Shown here piece by piece: positions 15,872-22,538 of a DNA stretch of 34,445 nucleotides. The stretch's first letter is position 1, and each line of letters starts with the position of its first letter. The translations under genes were made by a program, and so were the position numbers. The notes beneath the pieces are model-generated. The model was not told the DNA's origin, searched no databases, and saw nothing but the letters and a program-made list of their open reading frames with translations. The DNA is taken from NCBI GenBank assembly GCA_016213725.1, contig JACQZS010000006.1, positions 1 to 34,445 of the forward strand, in the 5' to 3' direction. This DNA comes from Acidobacteriota bacterium (lineage in GTDB: Bacteria > Acidobacteriota > Terriglobia > Bryobacterales > Bryobacteraceae).

Positions 15872-15945
15872 TTGGGGAGACGATATCGAAGGGGAGGCGG
15901 GCGGGTCAATGGGGTGAGTGGGCGGGGAGGGGGAAGAAACAGTGT

Positions 15946-16062
15946 ATTTCGGGGACGGTGCACTCAATTCCCGAATTATTGGGCCGGTGGGGCTGGTAAG
16001 TGATTGATTTCAGGTGGAAGCGGGGTTAGGAATTTGGGGATTTAGTGCACCGTCCCCGAAAT
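15946..16062. repeat. REPIN-like inverted repeat (two 19-bp arms, 79-bp spacer)
   Basis: ATTTCGGGGACGGTGCACT (15946-15964) is exactly complementary to 16044-16062. The similarity extends inward about 13 nt more with three mismatches, each side ending near AATT. The arms hold GGGGACGGTGCAC, a sequence type typical of REP elements mobilised by RAYT transposases (TnpA_REP) and abundant in some Acidobacteria. It lies between divergent genes, a usual extragenic position. No RAYT gene is present in the window. Genome-wide copy number cannot be judged here. Confidence 0.7.
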
Positions 16063-16160
16063 TGGCCCTGGGGGATTTGGGGGTAGGTGGTGGGTGAGTG
16101 TGACTGGAGTCATGGTGGGAGGTGGGGGCGGGGCTGTATGGTGGGCGTAGGAGATTCATT

Positions 16161-17387
16161 GTGAGCGAACTGATTGACAACAGGGCGAATCGGATTCGGA
16201 CGCTGCGGGAGATTATTGAGCGGCTGCATGGCGGGGAGTCTCCGGATGCGGTGCGGGAGAGTTTGCGGGCGATCGTCAAGGAGACGGATTACAGCGAGAT
16301 TGTGGCGATGGAGCAGCAGCTGATCGCCGATGGGATGGCGGTGGAGAAGATCATGTCGATGTGCGACCTGCATTCGCAGGTGACGCGCGACGTGCTGGTG
16401 CAGCTGCCGCCGAAGGCGGTGGCGCCAGGACATCCGGTGGACACGATGCGGCGGGAGAATGCGGCGCTGAGCGGGGCGCTGCTGGCGATGAAGGTGGCGA
16501 TGCGGGGGTTGGCCGCGGAAGGCGCGCTGTTTGAATGGCGGAAGGCGTTCAACGATGTGATGGACGTGGAGAAGCACTACCAGCGGAAAGAGAACCTGCT
16601 GTTTACGGCGCTGGAGAAGCATGAGATCACGGGGCCGTCGAAGGTGATGTGGGGCAAGGACGATGAGATCCGGGGGGTGCTCAAAGACCTGGGTGTGGCG
16701 CTGCACCAGCAGGCGACGGTGGAAGAGTGGCAGATCGTGGCGGCGACGCTGGGCGAGACGGTGGTGACGCTGATGGAGGAGATGATCTACAAGGAGGAGA
16801 ACATTCTCCTGCCGTTGTGTCTGGATCATCTGACCGACGACGAGTGGGGGCAGATCTGGCTGGATTCGCCGCGCTATGGATGGTGCCTGGTGGAGCCGCA
16901 AAAAGGGTATGCGCCGCCGGAGGCGGTGGTGCGGGCGGGCGTGAAGCTGGCGACGTCGGAGGCGGTGCAACTGCCGACGGGGAATCTGACGGTGGACCAG
17001 TTGGTGGCGCTGTTCAATGCGCTGCCGGTGGATCTCACGTTCGTGGATGCAGATGACCGGGTGGCGTTCTTCAGCGAAGGACCGGACCGGATTTTTGCGC
17101 GGACGAAGGCCATCATCGGGCGGAAGGTGCAGCACTGCCATCCGCCGCGGAGCGTGGAAGTGGTGGACCGGATTCTGGAGGATTTTCGCGGCGGGCGGCA
17201 GAGCGTGGCGGAGTTCTGGATCAGCCTGCACGGCAAGTTCGTGCACATCCGGTATTTTGCGGTGCGAGGCGAGGGCGGCGAGTATCTGGGGACGCTGGAG
17301 GTGACGCAGGAAGTTTCGCGGATCCGGGCGCTGGAGGGCGAGCGGCGGCTGTTGGCGTATGACGAAGTGAGAGGAGGCGCGCAATGA
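16161..17387 (+). CDS. DUF438 protein with hemerythrin-like HHE and PAS domains
   Basis: 408 residues from the GTG at 16161, chosen because TAGGAG sits 7 nt upstream; a longer frame to 16122 has no such site. The N-terminal ~75 residues (IRTLREIIERLHGGESPDAVRESLRAIV) are DUF438; ~95-240 form a helical HHE hemerythrin-like region with His/Glu pairs (VEKHYQRKENLLFTALEKHEI, MEEMIYKEENILLPL); ~290-395 resemble a PAS domain (LPVDLTFVDADDRVAFFSEGPDRIFAR). Family members are thought to bind a diiron centre and sense or respond to oxygen or NO, but that is not shown here. It overlaps the next gene by 4 nt (ATGA). Confidence 0.85.
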   Translation: MSELIDNRANRIRTLREIIERLHGGESPDAVRESLRAIVKETDYSEIVAMEQQLIADGMAVEKIMSMCDLHSQVTRDVLVQLPPKAVAPGHPVDTMRRENAALSGALLAMKVAMRGLAAEGALFEWRKAFNDVMDVEKHYQRKENLLFTALEKHEITGPSKVMWGKDDEIRGVLKDLGVALHQQATVEEWQIVAATLGETVVTLMEEMIYKEENILLPLCLDHLTDDEWGQIWLDSPRYGWCLVEPQKGYAPPEAVVRAGVKLATSEAVQLPTGNLTVDQLVALFNALPVDLTFVDADDRVAFFSEGPDRIFARTKAIIGRKVQHCHPPRSVEVVDRILEDFRGGRQSVAEFWISLHGKFVHIRYFAVRGEGGEYLGTLEVTQEVSRIRALEGERRLLAYDEVRGGAQ

Positions 17388-17920
17388 GCATGATCGAGAA
17401 AGAGACGAAGCTGATGGAGATGTTCGCGGAGTTCCCGCAGGTGGAGGAGCCGCTGCTGGCGGCGATTCCGGGGCTCGGGAAGATGGCGAACCCGGTGCTG
17501 CGGGAGACGGTGCTGAAGTCGGCGACGGTGGAGCAGGCGGCGCGGCTGGCGGGGGTCGGGGCCGGGGAGCTGGTGACGGCGCTGAGGAAGATGGTGGGGC
17601 AGGCGGTGGAGGCGGCCTCGTGCGGCGGGGGGTGCGCGCATGACTACGGCCCGGCGCGGGTGGGGGTGGGGCCGGAGCCGGAGTGGGCGAAGACGTTTGT
17701 GGTGAAGCATGCGATCGACGCGGATCTGATGTTGTCGACGGGCGTGCATCCGATTGGGAAGGTGCGGGAGTGCGCGGCGACGCTGGGGGCGGGGGAGATG
17801 GTGGAGATGCGGGTGTCGTTCCGGCCGGAGCCGCTGCTGGAGAATCTGCGGCAGGCGGGATTCGAGGTGTGGTGCGGGGAGGAGGGGGGGCGCTTTCGGG
17901 CGTGTTTTGCGCGGGGGTGA
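17384..17920 (+). CDS. DUF1858-DUF2249 two-domain protein
   Basis: 178 residues, coupled to the DUF438/hemerythrin gene by ATGA. The N-terminal half (LMEMFAEFPQVEEPLLAAIPGLGKMANPVLRETVLKSATVEQAARLAGV) is a DUF1858-type helical domain related to the ScdA/YtfE N-terminus. After a Cys-rich linker (SCGGGCAHDYG) comes a DUF2249-like domain (GVHPIGKVRECAATLGAGEMVEMRVSFRPEPLLENLRQAGFEVW). Such proteins are often found with hemerythrin or iron-sulfur repair genes, so a role with its upstream partner in diiron or NO/O2 response is plausible but inferred. It ends exactly stop-to-stop with higA (TGA|TCA). Confidence 0.8.
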   Translation: MSMIEKETKLMEMFAEFPQVEEPLLAAIPGLGKMANPVLRETVLKSATVEQAARLAGVGAGELVTALRKMVGQAVEAASCGGGCAHDYGPARVGVGPEPEWAKTFVVKHAIDADLMLSTGVHPIGKVRECAATLGAGEMVEMRVSFRPEPLLENLRQAGFEVWCGEEGGRFRACFARG

Positions 17921-18226
17921 TCAGGCGGCTGGACGAGGAAGGACTTCGCGCTGAATGGCTTCGCCGGCGAGATCCTCAGCGAGTTCGAGTTCGTAGCTGG
18001 CCTGGAGGTTGAGCCAGAACTTGGGTGTTGTGCCGAAGTAGCGGGCGAGGCGCAGCGCGGTGTCGGCGGAGATGCCGCGCTTGCCGTTCAGGATTTCGTG
18101 GATGCGAGTGGCGGGGACGCGGAGCGACAAGGCGAGCTGGTTGGCGGTGAGCCCCATGGGGATCAGGCATTCTTCACGGAGGATCTCTCCGGGATGGATG
18201 GGAGGGAGTCGGCGAGTGCGGGACAT
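17921..18226 (-). CDS. higA: HigA-family antitoxin (Xre-type HTH)
   Basis: 101 residues: PPIHPGEILREECLIPMGLTANQLALSLRVPATRIHEILNGKRGISADTALRLARYFGTTPKFWLNLQ. This is the HigA/VapI antitoxin signature, with a helix-turn-helix and the conserved FGTTPKFWLNLQ tail. The start at 18226 follows a GAGGAG ribosome-binding site. It lies 10 bp after higB, in the toxin-first order typical of higBA. HigA neutralises HigB and represses the operon. The C-terminal residues EAIQREVLPRPAA are unremarkable. Confidence 0.9.
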   Translation of the reverse strand: MSRTRRLPPIHPGEILREECLIPMGLTANQLALSLRVPATRIHEILNGKRGISADTALRLARYFGTTPKFWLNLQASYELELAEDLAGEAIQREVLPRPAA

Positions 18227-18236
18227 GTGAGGCTCC

Positions 18237-18518
18237 TCAGGCATGGTAATCGACGATTTCGACGTTGTGAGCGGCGTTGGAGCGCCACTCGAAACAGATG
18301 CGCCACTGGTCGTTGACGCGGATGCTCCATTGGCCGTCGCGGTCGCCCCGGAGGCGTTCGAGGCGGTTGCCGGGGAGAGCGGCGACATCGTCGAGAGAGG
18401 CGGCATCGTCCAGCATACGAAGCTTCCGGCGGGCTACCAGTTCGATGCTTCCGAAAAGGCGGCTCCGTTGGCGGTGGTACAGGGCAGCGGTTTCCTTGCA
18501 GCGCAAGGACCGGATCAC
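18237..18518 (-). CDS. higB: HigB-family toxin (RelE-like mRNA interferase)
   Basis: 93 residues from a GTG start: MIRSLRCKETAALYHRQRS, VARRKLRMLDDAASLDDVAALPGNRLERLRGDRDGQWSIRVNDQWRICFEW and VEIVDYHA. The block GDR-x-GQ-x-SIR-x-NDQWRICF is the hallmark of HigB/'plasmid maintenance killer' proteins, ribosome-dependent mRNA nucleases. Length matches the family (92-100) and the conserved residues are intact, so the module is probably functional. It is the first gene of the toxin-antitoxin operon, with higA directly after it. Confidence 0.9.
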   Translation of the reverse strand: MIRSLRCKETAALYHRQRSRLFGSIELVARRKLRMLDDAASLDDVAALPGNRLERLRGDRDGQWSIRVNDQWRICFEWRSNAAHNVEIVDYHA

Positions 18519-18590
18519 ACGGGTAGGATAACACGGGGAGCGTAATACGGGAGTCAGGACGAAGTACGCCTGGACAGCGGGAGCTGCCGG

Positions 18591-19244
18591 CTACAGGGAC
18601 TTGAGCCAGGCGTGGGTGGCGGGGAGGTCGGGGGCGTTGCAGAGGAGGGAGCCGGGGACGATGGCGGTGGCGCCGGAGGCGCGGAGGAGGGGGGCGGTGT
18701 GGGTGCGGATGGCGCCGTCGGCGATGAGGTCGATTTCGTAGTGATCGAGGATGGCGTGCATTTCGGAGAGGCGGTCGCAGGCGCGGTCGTCGAGGGCGGC
18801 GCCTTTGATGCCCATGGCGGTGCCCATGAGGGTGACGGAAGCGATATGGGGGCGGAAGGGGGTGACGGCCTGGATGGGGGTTTCGAGTTCGAGGGAGACG
18901 CCGGCGAGTTTACCGGCCTCTTTGACGCGGTCGATGGCGTGATTGATGCGTTTGCCGGCTTCGACGGGGAAGGTGACGCGATCGACGCCGGCTTGGAGGA
19001 AGGCGGGGAGGAGGTCCATGGGGCGGGTGGCGAGGAGGTGGAGGTGGAAGGGGACCTTGGTAAGCGGGCGGAGGCGGGCGACGAGATCGGGGAAAAAGAG
19101 CAGGGTCGGGACGTAATGGCCGTCGGCCGCGTCTAAGTGAAAAGAGTCGGCGAAAGGTTCGAGGCGTTTGATTTCGCTTTCGAGATTAGCGAGGTCGGCA
19201 GACCAGAGAGATACGTCGAGCCAGAGAGGAAGAGATGGATTCAC
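18591..19244 (-). CDS. Ribulose-phosphate 3-epimerase-like TIM-barrel protein
   Basis: 217 residues from a GTG start. Rpe-family blocks are visible: LDVSLWSADLANLESEI, FHLDAADGHYVPTLLFFPDLVARLRP (His/Asp metal ligands in the HLDAADGHYVP strand), PFHLHLLATRP, LIADGAIR (the second catalytic Asp region, normally DGG-x) and ATAIVPGSLL. The canonical 'DVMDGxFVPN' reads DAADGHYVPT and 'DGG' reads DGA, so it may be a divergent paralogue acting on another ketose phosphate rather than housekeeping Rpe. It is divergent from the ppi gene with a 56-bp gap. Confidence 0.75.
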   Translation of the reverse strand: MNPSLPLWLDVSLWSADLANLESEIKRLEPFADSFHLDAADGHYVPTLLFFPDLVARLRPLTKVPFHLHLLATRPMDLLPAFLQAGVDRVTFPVEAGKRINHAIDRVKEAGKLAGVSLELETPIQAVTPFRPHIASVTLMGTAMGIKGAALDDRACDRLSEMHAILDHYEIDLIADGAIRTHTAPLLRASGATAIVPGSLLCNAPDLPATHAWLKSL

Positions 19245-19300
19245 AGCAGGTACCCGCCGCGAGCCCGGAAAAGGGCGCGTGCTACATTCAAATTATCACG

Positions 19301-20206
19301 ATGAAGAGACTGGTATTGAGCATACTTCTAGCGGCCGGCCTGGCCGCGGCGCAGGCGCCGGCAGCGTCGGTAGCGGATGATCCGGTAGTGGCGGTGCTGG
19401 ATGGGAAGGCGTGGAAGCGGTCAGAGGTAGAGCGGCTGGCGCGATCGTTGCCGCAGAGGGTGCAGCAGAATTTCTTTGCGGACAAGAAGGCGTTTCTGAA
19501 GACGCTGGCGCTGATGACGAAGCTATCGGCGATGGCGGAGCAGGAAGGGCTGGACAAACAGGATCCGCACTATTACACGCTGCTGTACAACCGGAATCTG
19601 TACCTGGCGCAGGCGCGGATTGCGGCGGAGGCGACGAGGCGGCCGGTGATGCCGGAGGAGCAGCAGAAGTTCTACGACGAGCACAAGCAGGAGTATGCGG
19701 AAGCCAAGGTGAAGGTGATCTTCCTGGGCTACAACGACAATCCGCTGCAGGGCGCCGAGAAGAAGCCGATGACGGGGGCGGAGGCCGAGGCGTTGGCGAC
19801 GGAGATCGTGAAGCAGGCGCGGGGCGGGACGGATTTCGTGGCGCTGGTGAAGAAGCATTCGATGGACGAGGATTCGAAGGCGAAGGACGGGGACTTTCCG
19901 CTGATGAAGCCGGGCGACGCGACGGTGCCGGAGCAGATCAAGGCGGCGGTGTTTTCCATGAAGCCGGGGCAGGTGACGGATCCGCTGCGGCAGCCGGGCG
20001 GGTTCTGGGTGATCAAGATGGTGGATTTCGTGACGCCGGCATTTGAGCAGGTGAAGGACCAGATCTTCACGGCGATTCAGGATCAGCGGGTGAAAGCATG
20101 GCTGCAAAAGATGCAGGAAAGCACGGTGGTGGAGTACAAGGACGCGGCGTATTTGGACACCAAGGCGCCGGTCACGCAGCCTCCGGCCGCTCCGCGGGTG
20201 AAGTAA
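19301..20206 (+). CDS. Exported peptidyl-prolyl cis-trans isomerase (parvulin/SurA-PpiC type)
   Basis: 301 residues starting MKRLVLSILLAAGLAAAQA, a clear signal peptide; the longer frame to 19235 lacks one, so the ATG at 19301 is chosen. An N-terminal helical chaperone part is followed by a parvulin domain (~135-245: AKVKVIFLGYNDN, DFVALVKKHSMDEDSKAKDGDFPLMKPGD, VPEQIKAAVFSMKPGQVTDPLRQPGGFWVIKMVDF). The role is folding of outer-membrane or periplasmic proteins. The short tail is Pro-rich. The HExxH gene follows directly. Confidence 0.87.
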   Translation: MKRLVLSILLAAGLAAAQAPAASVADDPVVAVLDGKAWKRSEVERLARSLPQRVQQNFFADKKAFLKTLALMTKLSAMAEQEGLDKQDPHYYTLLYNRNLYLAQARIAAEATRRPVMPEEQQKFYDEHKQEYAEAKVKVIFLGYNDNPLQGAEKKPMTGAEAEALATEIVKQARGGTDFVALVKKHSMDEDSKAKDGDFPLMKPGDATVPEQIKAAVFSMKPGQVTDPLRQPGGFWVIKMVDFVTPAFEQVKDQIFTAIQDQRVKAWLQKMQESTVVEYKDAAYLDTKAPVTQPPAAPRVK

Positions 20207-20214
20207 GGCAGGCG

Positions 20215-20745
20215 TTGCGCGGGCTGCCGGCGCTGCGCGGCGAGGAGATCCGGCTGGAGTGGGCGGTAGAGATGCGGGCCCACCGCGGACGTCTTTGGAC
20301 GGGCGCGGGCGCGGGGATGGAAGTGCATGCGGCGAGCTTCCTGCGGGAGCGGCGGATGGTGCTGGACCGTTGTTTGTTGAAACAGAAGGGTGAATTGCGG
20401 CGGATTGTGTGTCATGAGCTGATGCATTTTGTGTGGATGCGGCTGGGGAATGGCGCGCGGCGGGCGTGGGAGGGTGTGCTGGCGGCGGAGTGGAAGGCGC
20501 GGGCGCGGGGGGAGTTGGGGTGGAGCGCGGAATGGCGGAAGGCGGGGTTGGGCGAGAGGGATGTGGCGGGGCGGAGCAGGAAGTGGCGGGAGTATGCGTG
20601 CGAGAGCTTCTGCGCCACGGGGGCGGGGCTGTTTGCGGGGGGGGGGGAGCACGAGGAGTACACGCTGGGGGCGAGGTTCCGGAAGCGGCGAGGGGGATGG
20701 ATGGAGGAGCTGGTTGGTCACCAGCGGGGCGGTTTGCGCATCTGA
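20215..20745 (+). CDS. HExxH zinc metallopeptidase-like hypothetical protein
   Basis: About 176 residues from a TTG at 20215, chosen because TAAGG lies 6 nt upstream and right after the preceding stop; the frame continues upstream to 20098, but that part only shadows the isomerase gene. The core RRIVCHELMHFVWMRLGN contains HELMH, a zinc-protease motif, and the downstream REYACESFCATGA could supply a third ligand Glu as in gluzincins. No signal peptide or membrane segment. Conserved ends (EEYTLGARFRKRRGGW) suggest a real family, but its function is unknown. The coding region includes an 11-G run at 20637-20647, prone to frameshift. Confidence 0.6.
   Translation: MRGLPALRGEEIRLEWAVEMRAHRGRLWTGAGAGMEVHAASFLRERRMVLDRCLLKQKGELRRIVCHELMHFVWMRLGNGARRAWEGVLAAEWKARARGELGWSAEWRKAGLGERDVAGRSRKWREYACESFCATGAGLFAGGGEHEEYTLGARFRKRRGGWMEELVGHQRGGLRI
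20637..20647 (+). repeat. G11 homopolymer inside the HExxH gene
   Basis: Eleven consecutive G residues encode Ala-Gly-Gly-Gly-Glu in the metallopeptidase-like gene. It is the longest homopolymer noticed in the window. Such tracts slip during replication, so the last ~30 codons could be switched out of frame; a sequencing or assembly length error is also possible. Confidence 0.8.
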
Positions 20746-20777
20746 CTTGATAGACTTTAACTTAGGATTCCACAAGA

Positions 20778-21326
20778 ATGCGTTCACTTTCGATTCGGCT
20801 GGGCGGCGTACTGTGCGCGTTGGCGCTAGGGTTGGGAGGGTGCGCGCCGAAGGCGGCGAGCGCACCGCAGGAGCAGGACCAGGCGGCGCCGTCGGTGAAA
20901 GAGAAGGGCAAGCGGAACCAGGCGGCGGAGTTCGAGTTGAAAGACGCTTCGGGCAAAGTGGTGAAGCTGTCGGATTACAGGGGCAAGGTGGTGCTGCTGA
21001 ATTTCTGGGCGACGTGGTGCGGGCCGTGCAAGATCGAGATTCCGTGGTTCAAGGATTTCCAGAAGACGTACAAGGACCGGGGTTTTACGGTGCTTGGGGT
21101 GTCGATGGACGAAGACGGATGGGAGGCGGTGAAGCCGTACATCGCGGAGAAGGAATTGAACTATCCGGTGGTGCTGGGCACGGAAGAGGTGGACCAGAAG
21201 TACGGCGGGATTGAAGGCCTGCCGACGACGTTCATCCTGGACCGGGACGGGAAGATCGCGGCGGTGCATGTGGGACTGGTGAGCAAAAAACAGTATGCAG
21301 ACGACATTGAGCAACTTCTTCAATAG
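20778..21326 (+). CDS. TlpA/ResA-like thioredoxin-fold lipoprotein
   Basis: 182 residues. A lipoprotein signal peptide (MRSLSIRLGGVLCALALGLGGC) has lipobox LGGC, so it is anchored in the periplasm. The thioredoxin fold follows: FELKDASGKVVKLSDYRGKVVLLNFWATWCGPCKIEIPWF with the redox pair WCGPC, then VLGVSMDEDGWEAV and the cis-Pro region GLPTTFILDRDGKI. The family reduces periplasmic disulfides, for example in cytochrome c maturation; a c-haem protein is encoded at 27.3 kb but is not linked. The 3' end overlaps the DsbD-alpha-like gene by 32 bp, so the two are co-expressed. Confidence 0.9.
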   Translation: MRSLSIRLGGVLCALALGLGGCAPKAASAPQEQDQAAPSVKEKGKRNQAAEFELKDASGKVVKLSDYRGKVVLLNFWATWCGPCKIEIPWFKDFQKTYKDRGFTVLGVSMDEDGWEAVKPYIAEKELNYPVVLGTEEVDQKYGGIEGLPTTFILDRDGKIAAVHVGLVSKKQYADDIEQLLQ

Positions 21327-21777
21327 CGCCGCGGCGCTGGTTTTGTTGAGTGCGGGGGCGTTCGGGCAGAGCGCGCCGGTGCTGACGGTGCATGAGCCGG
21401 CGAAGCTGGTGGTGAAGCGGACGGAGAATCCGGTGTTCGCGCTGAAGGTGGCGATTGCGCAGGGGTACCACGCGAATTCGAACACGCCGAGCGAAGAGTA
21501 CCTGATTCCGATGAAACTGACCTGGGATGCGACCGGGCCGCTGACGGCGGGCGAGGTGGTTTTCCCGAAGGCGAAGATGGAGAAGTTTTCGTTCTCGGAC
21601 AAGCCGCTGTCGATTTTCGATGGCGAGTTTGAGATTGTGACGAAGTTCAAGCGGGCGGCGAATCCGCAACTGGGGCCGGGGTTTGTGGCCGGGAAGTTGA
21701 GGTACCAGGCTTGCAACGACAAGATGTGCCTGCCGCCGAAGACGGTGGAAGTGAAGCTGCCGGTGCTGATGCAGTAG
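21295..21777 (+). CDS. Stand-alone DsbD N-terminal (alpha) domain-like periplasmic protein
   Basis: 160 residues with a signal peptide (MQTTLSNFFNSAAALVLLSAGAFGQ). The rest matches the immunoglobulin-like alpha domain of DsbD: FALKVAIAQGYHANSNTPSEEYLIPMKL and RYQACNDKMCLPPKTVEVKLPV, where the pair C-x4-C corresponds to DsbD C103/C109 and the 'PP' motif follows. In full DsbD this domain passes electrons from the membrane domain to periplasmic oxidoreductases. Here neither the membrane nor the gamma domain is present, and the neighbour is a TlpA-like thioredoxin that could be its redox partner. The next gene starts on the last base of its stop. Confidence 0.85.
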   Translation: MQTTLSNFFNSAAALVLLSAGAFGQSAPVLTVHEPAKLVVKRTENPVFALKVAIAQGYHANSNTPSEEYLIPMKLTWDATGPLTAGEVVFPKAKMEKFSFSDKPLSIFDGEFEIVTKFKRAANPQLGPGFVAGKLRYQACNDKMCLPPKTVEVKLPVLMQ

Positions 21778-22538
21778 TGAAGCGGCTGGTGATCCGGCCG
21801 GGGGCGATTGGGGACGCTGTCGTTTCGCTGCCGGCGGTATCGTTTTTGAAGCCGGTGGAGATCTGGTGCCCGGACGTGAATGTTCCGGTTTATGAGCATG
21901 TGGCTCCGGCGCGTTCTTTGGTGGCGATGGGGTTGGATTCGCTCGTGCTGCCGGAGCGGACTTTGGGGCGGCTGGGGGAGTTCACGGAGATTTATAGCTG
22001 GTACGGGAGTGCGCGGGCGGAGTTCCGGGCGCAGGTTTCGGGCTTGCCGTTTCGGTTCTTTGCGGCTTTGCCGGGGGATGGGTGCGGAGTTCATGCTTGT
22101 GATTTCTACTTGGGGCAGGTGGGCGCATCTTTGGGCGGCCTGCCTCGGATCGAGGTGAGGGCTGAGGTGGGTTCTTATGCGGTGATTCAGCCGTTTTCGG
22201 GGAGTTTGCGGAAGAACTGGGGGTTGGAGAAGTTCCGGGCGGTGGCCTCGGGGTTGGGGATGGAGGTGCGTTGCTGCTGCGGGCCGGAGGAGGAGTTGGC
22301 GGGGGCTTTGCGATTTGAGAGTTTGCGGGAGTTGATGCCGTTTCTGGCCGGGGCGCGAGTGTACTTGGGGAACGACTCGGGGATTTCGCACCTGGCGGCG
22401 GCTTTGGGGGCTCCGGTGGTGGCGGTGTTCGGGCCGACGGATGCAAAGATTTGGGCGCCGCGGGGGAATGTGCGGGTGATGCGGTTTGAGGATTCGGTGG
22501 AGGAGGTTATTGCGGCGGCGCGAAGCCTGCTGCGATGA
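21777..22538 (+). CDS. Glycosyltransferase family 9 (heptosyltransferase-like)
   Basis: 253 residues from a GTG at 21777 that overlaps the preceding TAG by one base. VKRLVIRPGAIGDAVVSLPAVSFLK is the GT9 N-terminal motif; the C-terminal donor site reads VYLGNDSGISHLAAALGAPVVAVFGPTDAKIWAPRG. At 253 residues it is clearly shorter than typical heptosyltransferases (~330-350), the reduction lying in the acceptor half. The usual role is adding heptose or another sugar to the LPS core. The 3' end overlaps the convergent ArnT-like gene by 32 bp. Confidence 0.87.
   Translation: MKRLVIRPGAIGDAVVSLPAVSFLKPVEIWCPDVNVPVYEHVAPARSLVAMGLDSLVLPERTLGRLGEFTEIYSWYGSARAEFRAQVSGLPFRFFAALPGDGCGVHACDFYLGQVGASLGGLPRIEVRAEVGSYAVIQPFSGSLRKNWGLEKFRAVASGLGMEVRCCCGPEEELAGALRFESLRELMPFLAGARVYLGNDSGISHLAAALGAPVVAVFGPTDAKIWAPRGNVRVMRFEDSVEEVIAAARSLLR

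Noticed and set aside
14396-16003. Long + strand frame (535 codons) opposite the dehydratase gene
   Set aside because: It is antisense to a firmly identified gene, is Gly/Glu/Asp-rich low-complexity translation and resembles no family; the strong G excess removes stop codons in this frame.
17921-18518. higBA as evidence of a mobile island
   Set aside because: It is an ordinary toxin-antitoxin pair, its base composition matches its surroundings, and no integrase or attachment site is nearby.
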